Of a stretch of DNA of 64,000 bases, positions 18,125 to 27,286 are shown one piece after another. Under the pieces are notes generated by a model. The model ran no database searches. It saw only the letters and a program-made list of their open reading frames with translations, and was not told where the DNA came from. The stretch is from 54-19 sp038210655. GTDB taxonomy: Bacteria; Chloroflexota; Chloroflexia; Chloroheliales; Chloroheliaceae. Both the position numbers and the translations under genes were made by a program. The DNA lies in assembly GCA_038210655.1 (NCBI GenBank), contig JBBQWM010000029.1, positions 9,576 to 73,575 of the forward strand. Direction: 5' to 3'. Position 1 is the first letter of the stretch. Every line of letters begins with the position of its first letter.

Positions 18125-18125
18125 C
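17916..18125. repeat. TTCTGCA heptamer inverted repeat
   Basis: A 23-bp arm at 17928-17950 (three TTCTGCA-type heptamers read on the minus strand) is exactly complementary to 18098-18120. GGGGAA at 17916 and TTCCCC near 18120 extend the pairing. More TTCTGCA copies fill 18015-18060. The right arm touches the stop codon of lpdA. Confidence 0.8.
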
Positions 18126-19651
18126 TACAAGTTGCTCTTCTTAAAGTGGATCGCGCTGGCTCCCGGTACGGCAGCAAGGGCGGCTTCCTGGACGGCTTCG
18201 GTCAGGGTCGGGTGAGCATGAATAGTTTGGGCCAGTTCTTCCGCCGTCACTCGTTCGCGCACTGCCAAGACCAATTCGGCAATCAGGTCGGTTGCGTCCG
18301 GCCCCATAATATGCCCGGCCAATACTTCGCCCCGCTCTTCCGACACCAGCAGCTTAACCAGTCCATTGGTATCACCCAACGTAACGGCTCGGCCCAGGGC
18401 GGTAAAGGGGAATTTGCTGGCCCGGTAGGGGATACCACTGGCCTTTAGCTCCTGCTCGGTCGGGCCGACGCTGGCAATTTCCGGGTTAGAATAAATACAG
18501 TTGGGGACGGCTCGATAGTTCATCAGACGGGGGTGGCCCATAATGTTGTCCGCCGCTACTTCCCCTTCGTGGCTGGCAACATGCGCCAGCATTATACGCT
18601 GGGTGACATCGCCAATCGCGTACACGCCCTTGACGTTGGTTTCCATTCGGTTGTTGCTGATAATCGCCCGGCGGTTCATGGTCACGCCAATCTCTTCCAG
18701 CCCCAGGCCATCCGTGTAAGGCCAGCGCCCAATCGCCAGCATCACCATTTCGGCGTTGACCGACTTTTCTTCACCCTTATCACCGGGGCCTGCCGCCTCG
18801 TTGACCGGCTTATAAGCGTCGGCAACGGTGGACGGGGCGCTTACGCCGCTATTCTTATCGAGCAAATAGCGCACGGTCAATCGTTCCCCTTCATCTTTGG
18901 CCTTGCTATTCGACTCGATAGCGAGTACCTTTGCGCTGGTCTGAATATCGACCCCTTGCTTGCGGAGCAAAACGCTAAAGCGGCGCATCAATTCCTCGTC
19001 TACCGGGGTCAAAATGGTCGGCAAAGCTTCGACGATAGTCACTTTGGTGCCGAGCGGAGCCAGAATCCCGGCCCACTCCACCCCAATGATCCCACCCCCA
19101 ACGATCACGATGCTTTTGGGGATGTGCTTTAACGACAAAATGCGGTCGCTATCGGTCACGCCCTCCAGATCAGCCCCTGGGATCGGCAAGCGGGCAATGC
19201 TACTGCCAGTAGCGATAATTATATTGGCAGCCTCGATTTGCTGTCGGTCCGGCCCACCGTTCGTAATCTCGATCAGGTTTGGGGAGAGCAAGCGGCCCTG
19301 CCCTTTAATGTTAGGAATGCCATAAGCCTTGAAAAGAGTTTCAATTCCGCCTACGTTCTGATTAACGACGGTGTCCTTGCGGGCCATAATCTTTGCCATA
19401 TTGGGCTTGATACTACTCATATCCAGTTCGATCCCAAATTTTTCGGCTTCGCGCATCTCTTGCAAAATCTGGACACTTCGGATCAAAGTCTTAGAAGGGA
19501 TACAACCCCAGTTGAGGCAGGTTCCACCCAAACGATCTTTCTCGATTACAGCGACCTTCGCACCCATTTGAGCGGCCCGGATCGCCGCCACATATCCGCC
19601 TGGCCCACCGCCGATTACGGCAATATCATACTTCTGTCTCTCATCACTCAT
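18125..19651 (-). CDS. lpdA: Dihydrolipoyl dehydrogenase
   Basis: The E3 flavoprotein of 2-oxoacid dehydrogenase complexes and glycine cleavage oxidises dihydrolipoamide with NAD+. Seen: FAD-binding GGGPGGYVAAIRAAQ, redox disulfide GGTCLNWGCIPSK, NAD-binding IVGGGIIGVEWAGIL, second FAD motif GVYAIGDVTQRIMLAHVA and the C-terminal catalytic His in HAHPTLTEAV. The region with SGVSAPSTVADAYKPVNEAA (about 285-305) is an insertion not usual in E3. ATG 19651 has AAAGGAAC 8-9 bases upstream and matches the family N terminus. No E1 or E2 genes lie nearby. Confidence 0.94.
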   Translation of the reverse strand: MSDERQKYDIAVIGGGPGGYVAAIRAAQMGAKVAVIEKDRLGGTCLNWGCIPSKTLIRSVQILQEMREAEKFGIELDMSSIKPNMAKIMARKDTVVNQNVGGIETLFKAYGIPNIKGQGRLLSPNLIEITNGGPDRQQIEAANIIIATGSSIARLPIPGADLEGVTDSDRILSLKHIPKSIVIVGGGIIGVEWAGILAPLGTKVTIVEALPTILTPVDEELMRRFSVLLRKQGVDIQTSAKVLAIESNSKAKDEGERLTVRYLLDKNSGVSAPSTVADAYKPVNEAAGPGDKGEEKSVNAEMVMLAIGRWPYTDGLGLEEIGVTMNRRAIISNNRMETNVKGVYAIGDVTQRIMLAHVASHEGEVAADNIMGHPRLMNYRAVPNCIYSNPEIASVGPTEQELKASGIPYRASKFPFTALGRAVTLGDTNGLVKLLVSEERGEVLAGHIMGPDATDLIAELVLAVRERVTAEELAQTIHAHPTLTEAVQEAALAAVPGASAIHFKKSNL

Positions 19652-19673
19652 CTTAAAAAGTTCCTTTCGCTTG

Positions 19674-20300
19674 TTAATCGCTAGAAGCTGCCAGAATTTC
19701 ACGTGCTTGAGCAGGTGTCAGCGATTTAGCATAAATGGGCGTGTCAGGCTCCTGCCGCTTGGAGTCTTTTAACCCGCCATTATCATAGGGCGCGAAGCCG
19801 ATTTCCTCGATCAAGCCTGATACAACCGCTTTGGCCTGCGGATCATCTCCGGCTATAAAGAGAACCAAACGCTCTTCTAGGGGCGCTTCCGGCTTGCCCT
19901 CGGTAGCCAGAGTGCGATACCACATCGTATTAAAAACCTTAACTACCTTACTACCGCTCAAATACTGGGCCACCAGTTCGCTGGAAGCCCTACCGTTAAG
20001 CTCAATCTGCCCGTCGCGTTGTGGATAATAATTCGTGCTGTCGATCACGATCTTGCCGGTTAAGGCTTCCAGCGGCAGGCTCTGGTAAAGACCAAACGGG
20101 ATCGCTACCAGCACAACTTCCCCAAAGGTGGCCGCTTCCTCAACCGTTACAGCTTCCAAATTGGGGCCAACTTCCTCGACTAGTGCGGTTAAAGACTCCG
20201 GCCCCCGCGAATTACTGATCGCCACCTGATGCCCGCTCTTTACAAATAGCCGGGCTGCATTAGCCCCAATATTACCAGACCCTATAATACCGATGTTCAT
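19674..20300 (-). CDS. F420H2:NADP oxidoreductase-like Rossmann protein
   Basis: The 208-residue protein resembles the F420-dependent NADP oxidoreductase family (NADP-binding domain followed by a helical part). Seen: GIIGSGNIGANAARLF at the N terminus, AISNSRGPESL (fits NADP 2'-phosphate recognition), VVLVAIPFG, IVIDSTNYYPQRDG and VVKVFNTMWYRTLA. Whether F420 or another cofactor is used cannot be told. AAAGGTGATG lies upstream of the ATG. It ends 22 bases before lpdA on the same strand, so the two may form one transcript. Confidence 0.8.
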   Translation of the reverse strand: MNIGIIGSGNIGANAARLFVKSGHQVAISNSRGPESLTALVEEVGPNLEAVTVEEAATFGEVVLVAIPFGLYQSLPLEALTGKIVIDSTNYYPQRDGQIELNGRASSELVAQYLSGSKVVKVFNTMWYRTLATEGKPEAPLEERLVLFIAGDDPQAKAVVSGLIEEIGFAPYDNGGLKDSKRQEPDTPIYAKSLTPAQAREILAASSD

Positions 20301-20366
20301 ATAAGCATCACCTTTCTTTATATTTAGAATATATTATATTCACGACTGCATAACCACACCAATATA

Positions 20367-20945
20367 TTATACTTTGGGGATCGCCGGGCAGCTACGGTCG
20401 TATTCTTCAATAATTTTGTCCACCAGCAGCGGGACTTTGAGCAGGTCGGAAACCGGGCAGACATGATTAAAACTGTGAATCTTCTGGTTCAGTTCGTGCA
20501 ATTTGATAGCATGACTTTGCAACCAGCGCTCCTGAGAAGCCGCCAGCAAACGCAAATCCCGCATAAAATAATGGGTCGGGCCAAACTTAATATCGTCGAG
20601 ACGGCCCCTGAGCCAGCGCAAATGCTCTTCCCGATCACGGCGGGCGCGAGCAATAGCCGCCTCGACCTCTTTGTCCATCTCGATCCAGGGCGGCGCAACC
20701 CCGGCATTTTCCAACACTTTATAGGCCATCCGCATGTCTTCCTCGACGTAAGGGTTCTCCTCCTCGATTTTTAGCGGCTTCCCTTCGTTGGCAAGATTGC
20801 TAAATTTACCCTGGGCCATCCCTTCCTGGATTAGCCGTTCCACCACCGCCTCGGCTTTGCGGCCCGCCGCCGCGCGACCTGGTTGGTTAAATTCCTCCTC
20901 TTTAATAAATCCTTTTTTGCCTTGTTTCTCATTCGACTGTTTCAT
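20367..20945 (-). CDS. DUF1992 (DnaJ-C28-like) protein
   Basis: The 192-residue, highly charged protein contains the DUF1992 signature: VERLIQEGMAQGKFSNLANE followed by GKPLKIEEENP, and AYKVLENAGVAPPWIEMDKE. The domain is shared with the DNAJC28 protein of eukaryotes, but no J domain is present here. Function is unknown. ATG 20945 is preferred to the one 33 bases upstream because it gives the usual short N terminus, though the ribosome binding site is weak in both cases. Confidence 0.82.
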   Translation of the reverse strand: MKQSNEKQGKKGFIKEEEFNQPGRAAAGRKAEAVVERLIQEGMAQGKFSNLANEGKPLKIEEENPYVEEDMRMAYKVLENAGVAPPWIEMDKEVEAAIARARRDREEHLRWLRGRLDDIKFGPTHYFMRDLRLLAASQERWLQSHAIKLHELNQKIHSFNHVCPVSDLLKVPLLVDKIIEEYDRSCPAIPKV

Positions 20946-21020
20946 AACCACTTTCCCTAAAAATTTGTTATTAATCACCTCTTATAGCACAATGCAAAGC
21001 CATTAGCGATCCAATATTTT

Positions 21021-21123
21021 GTAACTACCCCTTTTGGGCGACCACAAAGGGTCGCCCCTACCAAAATCGGTTGTAGGGTGCGACCCTGTGTGGTCGCCCA
21101 AAAGGGGTAAGCCGAGTAGTTAC
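21021..21123. repeat. REP-like palindrome, family B copy 2
   Basis: Core arms CTTTTGGGCGACCACA and TGTGGTCGCCCAAAAG are bounded by outer arms GTAACTAC (21021-21028) and GTAGTTAC (21116-21123). The outer boxes recur in copy 3, marking probable element ends. It lies between two minus-strand genes. Confidence 0.85.
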
Positions 21124-21170
21124 TCTTATTCTATCCTATGCATCATGTTAATCCCTGTTAAGTCTCAACC

Positions 21171-21878
21171 CTATAGCTTGCGCTCGAACTCGCTAAAGCG
21201 ATAGCCCAGACCGCGCTCGTTCAGAATATATTTTGGGTGGGATGGACTGGCTTCGATCTTCTGACGCAGATAGGTTATGTAAAGTCGCAAAAGTTGCTCG
21301 TCGTCGCGGTATTCGCGACCCCAGACTTTGGTCAGCAACTGCTCGTGGCTCATCAGCTTTCCAGCATTGCTGACCATATGATAGAGTAGCTTGTACTCGG
21401 TCGGGCGCAATTTTTGATGCTTGCCATCTACGATTACTTCGCGCTTATCGAAATCGACCGAAAGGGTATCATCAATTTTTACGATGCCCTCGGACTTGCT
21501 GACGGTCGAAGGCAGCGCCGCCCGCCGCAAAACGGCCTTGACCCGACTAACCAGTTCACGGTGGTCGAAAGGCTTGGCGACATAATCGTCGGCCCCTAGT
21601 TCGAGACCGCGCACCTTATCGTTTTCGGTAGCCTGGACGGTCAGCATAATGACCGGCACATTACTAGCCGACCTGATCTCGCGCAGGGCTTCAAAGCCGT
21701 CCATTTCGGGCATCATCACGTCCAGCACCACTACGTCGGGCAGGTCATCTCGTACCCGCTCTAAGGCTTGATAGCCGTTGTGGGCCTCGACGACCTTATA
21801 GCCCTCTTTTTCCAAAATGGTACGCACCAGATCAACTAGCTTTTGTTCATCATCTACTACTAAAATTGTTTGACTCAT
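21171..21878 (-). CDS. OmpR/PhoB-family response regulator without adjacent kinase
   Basis: The 235-residue regulator has receiver motifs TILVVDDEQ, VVVLDVMMPEMDG (Asp53), MLTVQA and YVAKPF, then a winged-helix domain with LRPTEYKLLYHMVSNAGKLM, YITYLRQKIE and NERGLGYRF, as in KdpE/PhoB relatives. The start at 21878 (MSQTILVVDD) is chosen because the longer reading adds 16 residues not typical of the family. No histidine kinase gene is next to it, so it is an orphan within this window. Confidence 0.92.
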   Translation of the reverse strand: MSQTILVVDDEQKLVDLVRTILEKEGYKVVEAHNGYQALERVRDDLPDVVVLDVMMPEMDGFEALREIRSASNVPVIMLTVQATENDKVRGLELGADDYVAKPFDHRELVSRVKAVLRRAALPSTVSKSEGIVKIDDTLSVDFDKREVIVDGKHQKLRPTEYKLLYHMVSNAGKLMSHEQLLTKVWGREYRDDEQLLRLYITYLRQKIEASPSHPKYILNERGLGYRFSEFERKL

Positions 21879-21988
21879 ATTGATTTCTTCAGTTTCTACT
21901 TTAGCTTTTACCGAAAAATTCCACACTCCCTATTTTACAGGAAAGTGAGCAGAAAGCCAAAGTCAAACCTATGTGTAGGCAAATTTGG

Positions 21989-22090
21989 GTAATTACTTAG
22001 GCCGGGCGACCACATAGGGTCGCCCCTACCCAAAATCCGTTGTAGGGTGCGACCCTATGTGGTCGCCCAAAGGGTAAGCTGTGTAGTTAC
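21989..22090. repeat. REP-like palindrome, family B copy 3
   Basis: Core arms GGGCGACCACATAGGGTCGC and its near complement, bounded by GTAATTAC (21989-21996) and GTAGTTAC (22083-22090). It sits between the subtilase end and the response regulator start. Confidence 0.85.
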
Positions 22091-22145
22091 AAATTTGGTA
22101 GATATTCGGCTACTGAGCGTATCAGCCCGCTCAGTTGTAGGAAGA

Positions 22146-24665
22146 TCAGGAGTTGCGGATGCGATTGCCGATTACAAATTTGAGGCTACTACCGGGTTGG
22201 AGATAGAGAGCGCCGCTTCCGTTTTTGAGCGTGCTAGTACCATTTTTTTGCAGACCGATCCAGTTGTAATAAAGCAGGTTTTGGCTACCACCTTCGACCC
22301 GCAAACCATAGCCAGTGTTACCACTGATTAGATTGCCGCTATCGGGTAGTCCGTATTCACCTAGTTTGTTGTTCGAGGCAGTATTGCTCAGGCGGATACC
22401 ACTGCCGTTCGGGTCGGCGCTCAGTCCATCGGTAGTACCGAGCCAGCTACACTTGACCTGATTGTCATTGCCAGTAATTTCCAGCCCGTAGCCGCTAAAG
22501 CCCCCAATCGCCAGCCCGTTGACGGTTGCGCCACTGCTCAGAAGCAGGCCACTACTTCCGGCCCCTGGCCCTGCGACCAGCCGTACTTTTGGCTCGCCGC
22601 GCCCATTCTGCACCGTACAACCCCCATCGATTTTCACGCCGCCTGCTGGTATTACCAGCGAGTTACCCGTAAGCGTTACGACCGTTACACCTGGGGCGAA
22701 AGTAATTGTCAAAGGCTTGCTGGCTCCAATAGCATAGTTCAAGGCATAAGAAAGCGTCCCGCACTGCTTGCCTTGCCCGTTATCGCTGGCCTGATTCACC
22801 AAAAGCGCATTACAACCCGACCCGATTGGCGTAGGAGTAGGCGAGTTAGTTGGGGTAGCCGTTGGGATAGCCGTAGGAGTATTCGTCGGCGTTGACGTTG
22901 GCGTGTTGGTCGGAGTGTTAGTTGGTGTATTCGTTGGTGTGTTCGTCGGTGTATTTGTCGGTGTATTGGTTGGAGTCGGCGTGTTTGTAGGCGTGTTCGT
23001 CGGCGTAGGTGTATTAATCGGTGTTGACGTTGGTGTATTCGTTGGGGTTGAGGTCGGCGTATTGGTTGGTGTATTCGTTGGTGTGTTAGTAGGCGTGTTC
23101 GTCGGCGTATTAGTAGGCGTATTGGTTGGCGTGTTGGTGGGAGTATTGGTTGGAGTTGAAGTTGGCGTGTTTGTCGGTGTGTTAGTAGGCGTATTCGTGG
23201 GCGTGTTGGTCGGCGTACTGGCTAGGGTGGGGGTCGGAGTTGGGTTTATCCCTGAAAGTGAATTATAAGCCGCCAACACGTCAATCCGGCCTGAGCCATA
23301 AATACTGTCCTGCCCGGCGGCACCCAAATCAAGCGCAGTCGATAGCAGGGCGTTTTCCTGCTGGGCGGCGGTCAGGGTCGGGTAAGCACTGAGCAAAAGA
23401 GCTAATGCGCCGGTCACGTGAGGGGCAGCCAACGAAGTGCCTGACCCCACCGTATACAAATTAAATAAATCGGTCGAATTAATATTAACACCGGGCGCGA
23501 CGACCTGGGGCCAGATGCGGTTAGTTGTGCCACTGCCACAATTGGTCGGGCCTCGGCTGCTATCACTGGCGATCACATTGCTATTGTTGACCGAACCAAC
23601 CGCAAAGGCTTCCGGATTGTTACCCGGACTGGTGCTGCTACCGACAGTTGGGCCGGAATTGCCCGCCGCAAAAACCGGCACAATCCCTGCCGCCAGTAAA
23701 GCCTGTAAATCGGCTTGAAAGGCAGTACTGCAACTGGTTCCGGTTAGCGACCATGAATTATTTACCACGTCGGGGGCATCAGGGGTTGCCGGGTTGCCAT
23801 CCGGGTCGAGTAACCATTGATAAGCCTGATGGATTGCCGCAGTAGTGCCACTACCCGCATCATTAAAAATTCTCGCCGCGATCCACTTTGCGCTCGGCGC
23901 AACCCCAATCGAAGTACCACCCTTATCCTGCCCAACCATTACGCCCATAGTCTGGGTTCCGTGACCATTAAAATCAATCGGGGTGGCAGTATGCTGATTG
24001 TAAGGATCGTACCAGCTATTTGTTCCACCCCGCCATTGGCCCACCAAATCAGGGTGAGTATAATCGACCCCCGTATCGAGGCTGGCAATCACGATCCCCT
24101 GCCCCTTGTAACCCAGGTTCCAAAGGGCCGGAGCGTTGATAAGGGTCAGGTTTGGTTCGGGCGGGCCAGCATTAGGAGTAACCGCCGAGGCAGGTGGTTT
24201 GGGTGGGGCTGTCACGGTCGAATCGAGAACAATACTACTTACTTCAGGCCGCGCCGCCAGTTCGTTAATAATCACTTGACTTGTAGTCAGGGCAATCGAA
24301 TTATTGATCCAAAGCGGAGTAAAAGATTGAACGAGGTTCTGGGTGCGCCGCGTCGTCAGCAAAGAGCGTAGAGCCGCCTGAGTAGTATCGGCTTTCTTAC
24401 GCAGACCTTCGATCAAGTTTTTTTGTTTTTCGGTACGGTCTTTGCCGTTAATAGTTTTAAGATCAAGTTGATCGGATAGAATTACGATAACCGAAACTAG
24501 CTGGTTGGGCGATTGGTTCGCCAGGACTACCGCCAGGGTTGGGTCGATCACGGGGGCAGGCGAAGTTTGAGCGGGCGGAGTTTGGGCCAGCGAAAGTTCG
24601 GCGCTGTAGGGTACTAACAACCCGGCCAGCAACATTATTATCCCGATTAGCGCGATCTTCTTCAA
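22146..24665 (-). CDS. Secreted subtilisin-family (S8) serine protease with beta-helix C terminus
   Basis: Order: signal peptide (about 1-27), I9-like propeptide region (about 45-150), S8 catalytic domain with Asp in VIASLDTGVDYTHPDL (D197), His in DFNGHGTQTM (H235), oxyanion Asn in FAAGNSGP (N336) and Ser in GTSLAAPHVTGA (S411). A Thr/Pro/Asn linker of about 135 residues follows (475-611), then about 228 residues of beta-helix-like sequence (TVNGLAIGGFSGYGLEITGN, NLISGNTGYGLRVEGG). The C-terminal module resembles that of the protein at 43953-46985. The start is TTG 24665 with a weak ribosome site. The CopC-CopD gene ends 14 bases upstream, so it is the last gene of the island. Confidence 0.9.
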   Translation of the reverse strand: MKKIALIGIIMLLAGLLVPYSAELSLAQTPPAQTSPAPVIDPTLAVVLANQSPNQLVSVIVILSDQLDLKTINGKDRTEKQKNLIEGLRKKADTTQAALRSLLTTRRTQNLVQSFTPLWINNSIALTTSQVIINELAARPEVSSIVLDSTVTAPPKPPASAVTPNAGPPEPNLTLINAPALWNLGYKGQGIVIASLDTGVDYTHPDLVGQWRGGTNSWYDPYNQHTATPIDFNGHGTQTMGVMVGQDKGGTSIGVAPSAKWIAARIFNDAGSGTTAAIHQAYQWLLDPDGNPATPDAPDVVNNSWSLTGTSCSTAFQADLQALLAAGIVPVFAAGNSGPTVGSSTSPGNNPEAFAVGSVNNSNVIASDSSRGPTNCGSGTTNRIWPQVVAPGVNINSTDLFNLYTVGSGTSLAAPHVTGALALLLSAYPTLTAAQQENALLSTALDLGAAGQDSIYGSGRIDVLAAYNSLSGINPTPTPTLASTPTNTPTNTPTNTPTNTPTSTPTNTPTNTPTNTPTNTPTNTPTNTPTNTPTNTPTSTPTNTPTSTPINTPTPTNTPTNTPTPTNTPTNTPTNTPTNTPTNTPTNTPTSTPTNTPTAIPTATPTNSPTPTPIGSGCNALLVNQASDNGQGKQCGTLSYALNYAIGASKPLTITFAPGVTVVTLTGNSLVIPAGGVKIDGGCTVQNGRGEPKVRLVAGPGAGSSGLLLSSGATVNGLAIGGFSGYGLEITGNDNQVKCSWLGTTDGLSADPNGSGIRLSNTASNNKLGEYGLPDSGNLISGNTGYGLRVEGGSQNLLYYNWIGLQKNGTSTLKNGSGALYLQPGSSLKFVIGNRIRNS
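22829..23250. repeat. Coding tandem repeat for the TPTNTP linker
   Basis: About 420 bases of imperfect 12-base units (read on the minus strand as ACNCCNACNAAC) encode the Thr-Pro-Thr-Asn linker of the subtilase. Codon third positions vary between units, which argues for selection on the peptide rather than very recent DNA duplication. Confidence 0.9.
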
Positions 24666-24679
24666 GGCAATCTTTCAAG

Positions 24680-26617
24680 TCAGTCCTGTTGAGGCGGTTG
24701 GCGATAAACGCCAATTGTAGAAGAACGGCGTAACATTAGTAAGCGAAATTTGCGGCCCCTACCCAGCGCCAGCAACCCTCCCCCCAACAAAAAGGCTAAC
24801 CCAAGCGCCCCACCGATCAGCCAGGGGGTCAGTGGCTCGTTTGAAAAGACGACCGGACGGCGAGCCGTATAACCCTGATTCGACAAAACTTTCCAGGGGA
24901 AACTAATGTCGGCGGCGGGCATGCCAGGCCGGTTGACCGTTATGCTGATTTCCCAATCGCCCGCCGTCTTGATAAAGCCACCCGCAATTTGATAACGATC
25001 CTTACCGAGCAATTCGGCAGGTAGAACCAGATTTGTACCCGGTTCACTGATCGAACGCAATCGGACGCTCACATCTTCTATCGGGGCAGGGATCGGACGG
25101 CGGGTATTATAGACATTGAAGCTGACAAAATTCTGACCGGGCCGGTTCGGTTTGACCGATAGACTGACCACCAGATCGGCAGCACTACCGCTCACGCTAG
25201 GCGAGGTAGCATTCTCGGCTATCGCGGGTGGCGGGTCAAACTCCGGGCCACGCGCCGGTTGGGTCGCGCTCAAAAAGGCCGCTACCAACAGCAACCCGAC
25301 CCCGCCAATCGCTTCTAAGATTAGCGCCCGCTTCAAAAATCGCGACCAACCGGGTTTCCAGCCAACCGGACGACGCAAGACCCGCCGCAACCCTTCGGCT
25401 ACCCTCGGATGCAGCAAGGCCGCATTTAGTAACCCGACCAGCCCGACCAACAGGGCCAATTCCACCTTCAAAAGAAGAGCCTGCCCATAAATAGTCGTCA
25501 ATAAACCATCCAGCGAGGCCACCTGCTGACTGCTTTTCAGCAACCCCGTAACGATCAGCACTACCAGACTCGTAGCCGCCAGCCAGCCGAAGCGTCCAAG
25601 CGTCGTCCAGGCCAGTGCCGTTTCATCCGGGCCGCGCCGCAAAAGAGGGACGATGGCTACGATCAGCCCTAGCAAGCCGCCCACCCACAAAGTCGCCCCC
25701 AGCACATGCAGTCCGTCCACTGCTACGCTAAGGGGAGAAGGGCCGTTTAGCCCACCGCTATGACCGTTAAAGCCCTGGGTAGTAGCGACTGCCGCTATCA
25801 ATAAAGCCAGCCCAGCTGCCAAGAAACGGTTCAAGCTGAAACGATTTCGCAGCACGAAGAGCGTCAGAAGCAGTAAAAGCAAGCAACCCTGAGCGATCCA
25901 CCACCGTAAGCCATAATCGGTGCGGGTCAAAATCGTCCACCAGGCGGCCCCTTCTGCCCCCTGTACAAACAAAAGGCCAAATCCAGCCGCAAAAGCCACC
26001 AGCCCGGCGTATAGCGCAAGTCGGGTCAACCGCCGCCGACTTACAACCGCCGTTTCGTCTTCTTTGCCAGCAGGGATTACGACGAAGGCCAGGGTCAAGC
26101 CGCCCAACAGCCCCGCCAGCCCTACAAAATTGAGCCAGCGCATCCCGACTTCGCCCGGTTGTGTGACCGGGGCATTTTCGGTTGGGGCGGTGGCACTAAC
26201 TGAGCGTTGGACCCCAAAGGTGACGGAACCAAGTATGACGTGCAAATCATCGGCGGAGCGGGTTTGCCAGTAGAGACGATAGGCGTTGGAAGTGAGTTCG
26301 GGTAGATCAACCACCAAGACAACCGTCTTTTCCCCATAAGCCTGCGCCGCTGCCATACTCTCGGTATCCAATCGGTAAGGGGATAGGGTGATGTATTTGC
26401 CGTCACCATCGCGGAAATCGATCCGGGTAAAATCCGGCGTAATAGCTTCGCTAAACCAGAGGCGCACCTGACGTGGCGCTTTTTCCAGGTTCGTGCCATC
26501 CGCCGGGTCGGTACGTACCAGGGTGGCGTGGGCCGAGGCCGGACTTGCGTTGCTCAACAACAAGCTGGCTACCGCCGCTATTACTACCAAAATTCCAACA
26601 GCGCGTCTCTTTAACAT
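24680..26617 (-). CDS. CopC-CopD fusion copper protein with C-terminal YtkA-like domain
   Basis: The 645-residue protein has a signal peptide ending in ASAHATLVRTDPADG, so the mature protein begins with the copper-ligand His typical of CopC. The CopC domain carries VRLWFSEAITP and DLHVILGSVTFGV. A CopD domain with eight or more transmembrane helices follows (about 155-465; NGHSGGLNGPSPLSVAVDGL and HVLGATLWVGGLLGL are characteristic). A periplasmic domain at about 485-590 (VSLSVKPNRPGQNFVSFNVY) resembles FixH/YtkA, and a final helix ends it. CopC binds copper outside the membrane and CopD is thought to move it. In this island it may supply copper to the multicopper-oxidase-like proteins. Confidence 0.9.
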   Translation of the reverse strand: MLKRRAVGILVVIAAVASLLLSNASPASAHATLVRTDPADGTNLEKAPRQVRLWFSEAITPDFTRIDFRDGDGKYITLSPYRLDTESMAAAQAYGEKTVVLVVDLPELTSNAYRLYWQTRSADDLHVILGSVTFGVQRSVSATAPTENAPVTQPGEVGMRWLNFVGLAGLLGGLTLAFVVIPAGKEDETAVVSRRRLTRLALYAGLVAFAAGFGLLFVQGAEGAAWWTILTRTDYGLRWWIAQGCLLLLLLTLFVLRNRFSLNRFLAAGLALLIAAVATTQGFNGHSGGLNGPSPLSVAVDGLHVLGATLWVGGLLGLIVAIVPLLRRGPDETALAWTTLGRFGWLAATSLVVLIVTGLLKSSQQVASLDGLLTTIYGQALLLKVELALLVGLVGLLNAALLHPRVAEGLRRVLRRPVGWKPGWSRFLKRALILEAIGGVGLLLVAAFLSATQPARGPEFDPPPAIAENATSPSVSGSAADLVVSLSVKPNRPGQNFVSFNVYNTRRPIPAPIEDVSVRLRSISEPGTNLVLPAELLGKDRYQIAGGFIKTAGDWEISITVNRPGMPAADISFPWKVLSNQGYTARRPVVFSNEPLTPWLIGGALGLAFLLGGGLLALGRGRKFRLLMLRRSSTIGVYRQPPQQD

Positions 26618-26705
26618 TGCAAACCCTTATAAGCTTCCCGACCTGGATTTAAGAAGTGGCCCACTAGCTTTTGCTAATCTAATACCTATTATCGCATACC
26701 TGAAA

Positions 26706-27218
26706 TCACTTGACTATAGCATGTTCCATCTTCAAATCATTACTAAAAATGACCGAAACAGTACTATCGTGCTTAACGGCGTTCTTGGTATTGCGGTAGA
26801 GCAAGAAATAGGTCTGACCGGGGTTCAGAGCGTGTTTGGAGGGCATCAAAGCCGCCGAATTGACGACCCCACCACCGTCTTCCGACACCAACACCGGCAG
26901 GTTCTTCTCATCCGTCATCATCTTCAAAGCTTTTTCCGAGTCGAGGACCACAAAGCGAAAGTCGATCAGACCGCCATCTGCCGCAACCCCAATCTGGCTA
27001 ACCCGAATCCCCCACTTTTCTTCGATAGCCGGGTTATTTGGCATGGAAGCTCCCGCGCTTGGCTTGAGGGGTGCTTTTGGTTCGGTTACAGCCAGGACTC
27101 CGACAGTCACGATAGCAATCAGGGCCACCGATAAACCAACTAGCCCGACCCGAATTAAAGGTTGCTTGAGCAGAGCCGAAAAATTTGTTACTTGCGGTTT
27201 GGGTAATTCTGCCTTCAT
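26706..27218 (-). CDS. Small membrane-anchored protein of unknown function
   Basis: The 170-residue protein has a cytoplasmic N terminus, one transmembrane helix (VGLVGLSVALIAIVTVGVLA, about 28-47) and an exposed domain of about 115 residues. That domain has WGIRVSQIGVAADGGLIDFR, VVLDSEKALKMM, a Gly/Val-rich turn and FLLYRNTKNAVKHDS, suggesting an all-beta fold. No family was recognised. AAGGAAG lies upstream of the ATG. Its place between the multicopper-oxidase-like genes and CopC-CopD suggests a role with them, perhaps as an assembly factor; this is inference only. Confidence 0.7.
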   Translation of the reverse strand: MKAELPKPQVTNFSALLKQPLIRVGLVGLSVALIAIVTVGVLAVTEPKAPLKPSAGASMPNNPAIEEKWGIRVSQIGVAADGGLIDFRFVVLDSEKALKMMTDEKNLPVLVSEDGGGVVNSAALMPSKHALNPGQTYFLLYRNTKNAVKHDSTVSVIFSNDLKMEHAIVK

Positions 27219-27286
27219 CGTACTTCTTCCTTAGAATGATTAGATTTATTAAAATAATCCGGTAGTTCTTGCTAGAAATCCCTGAT

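Noticed and set aside
22829..23250. Possible CRISPR array because of regular short repeats
   Set aside because: Units are 12 bases with no spacers, and they encode a Thr/Pro linker in frame. No cas genes are present.
22903..23268. Plus-strand reading frame encoding VGVxVGVF repeats
   Set aside because: It is the reverse complement of the TPTNTP linker of the subtilase. The repeat makes long open frames on both strands; there is no ribosome site or family match.
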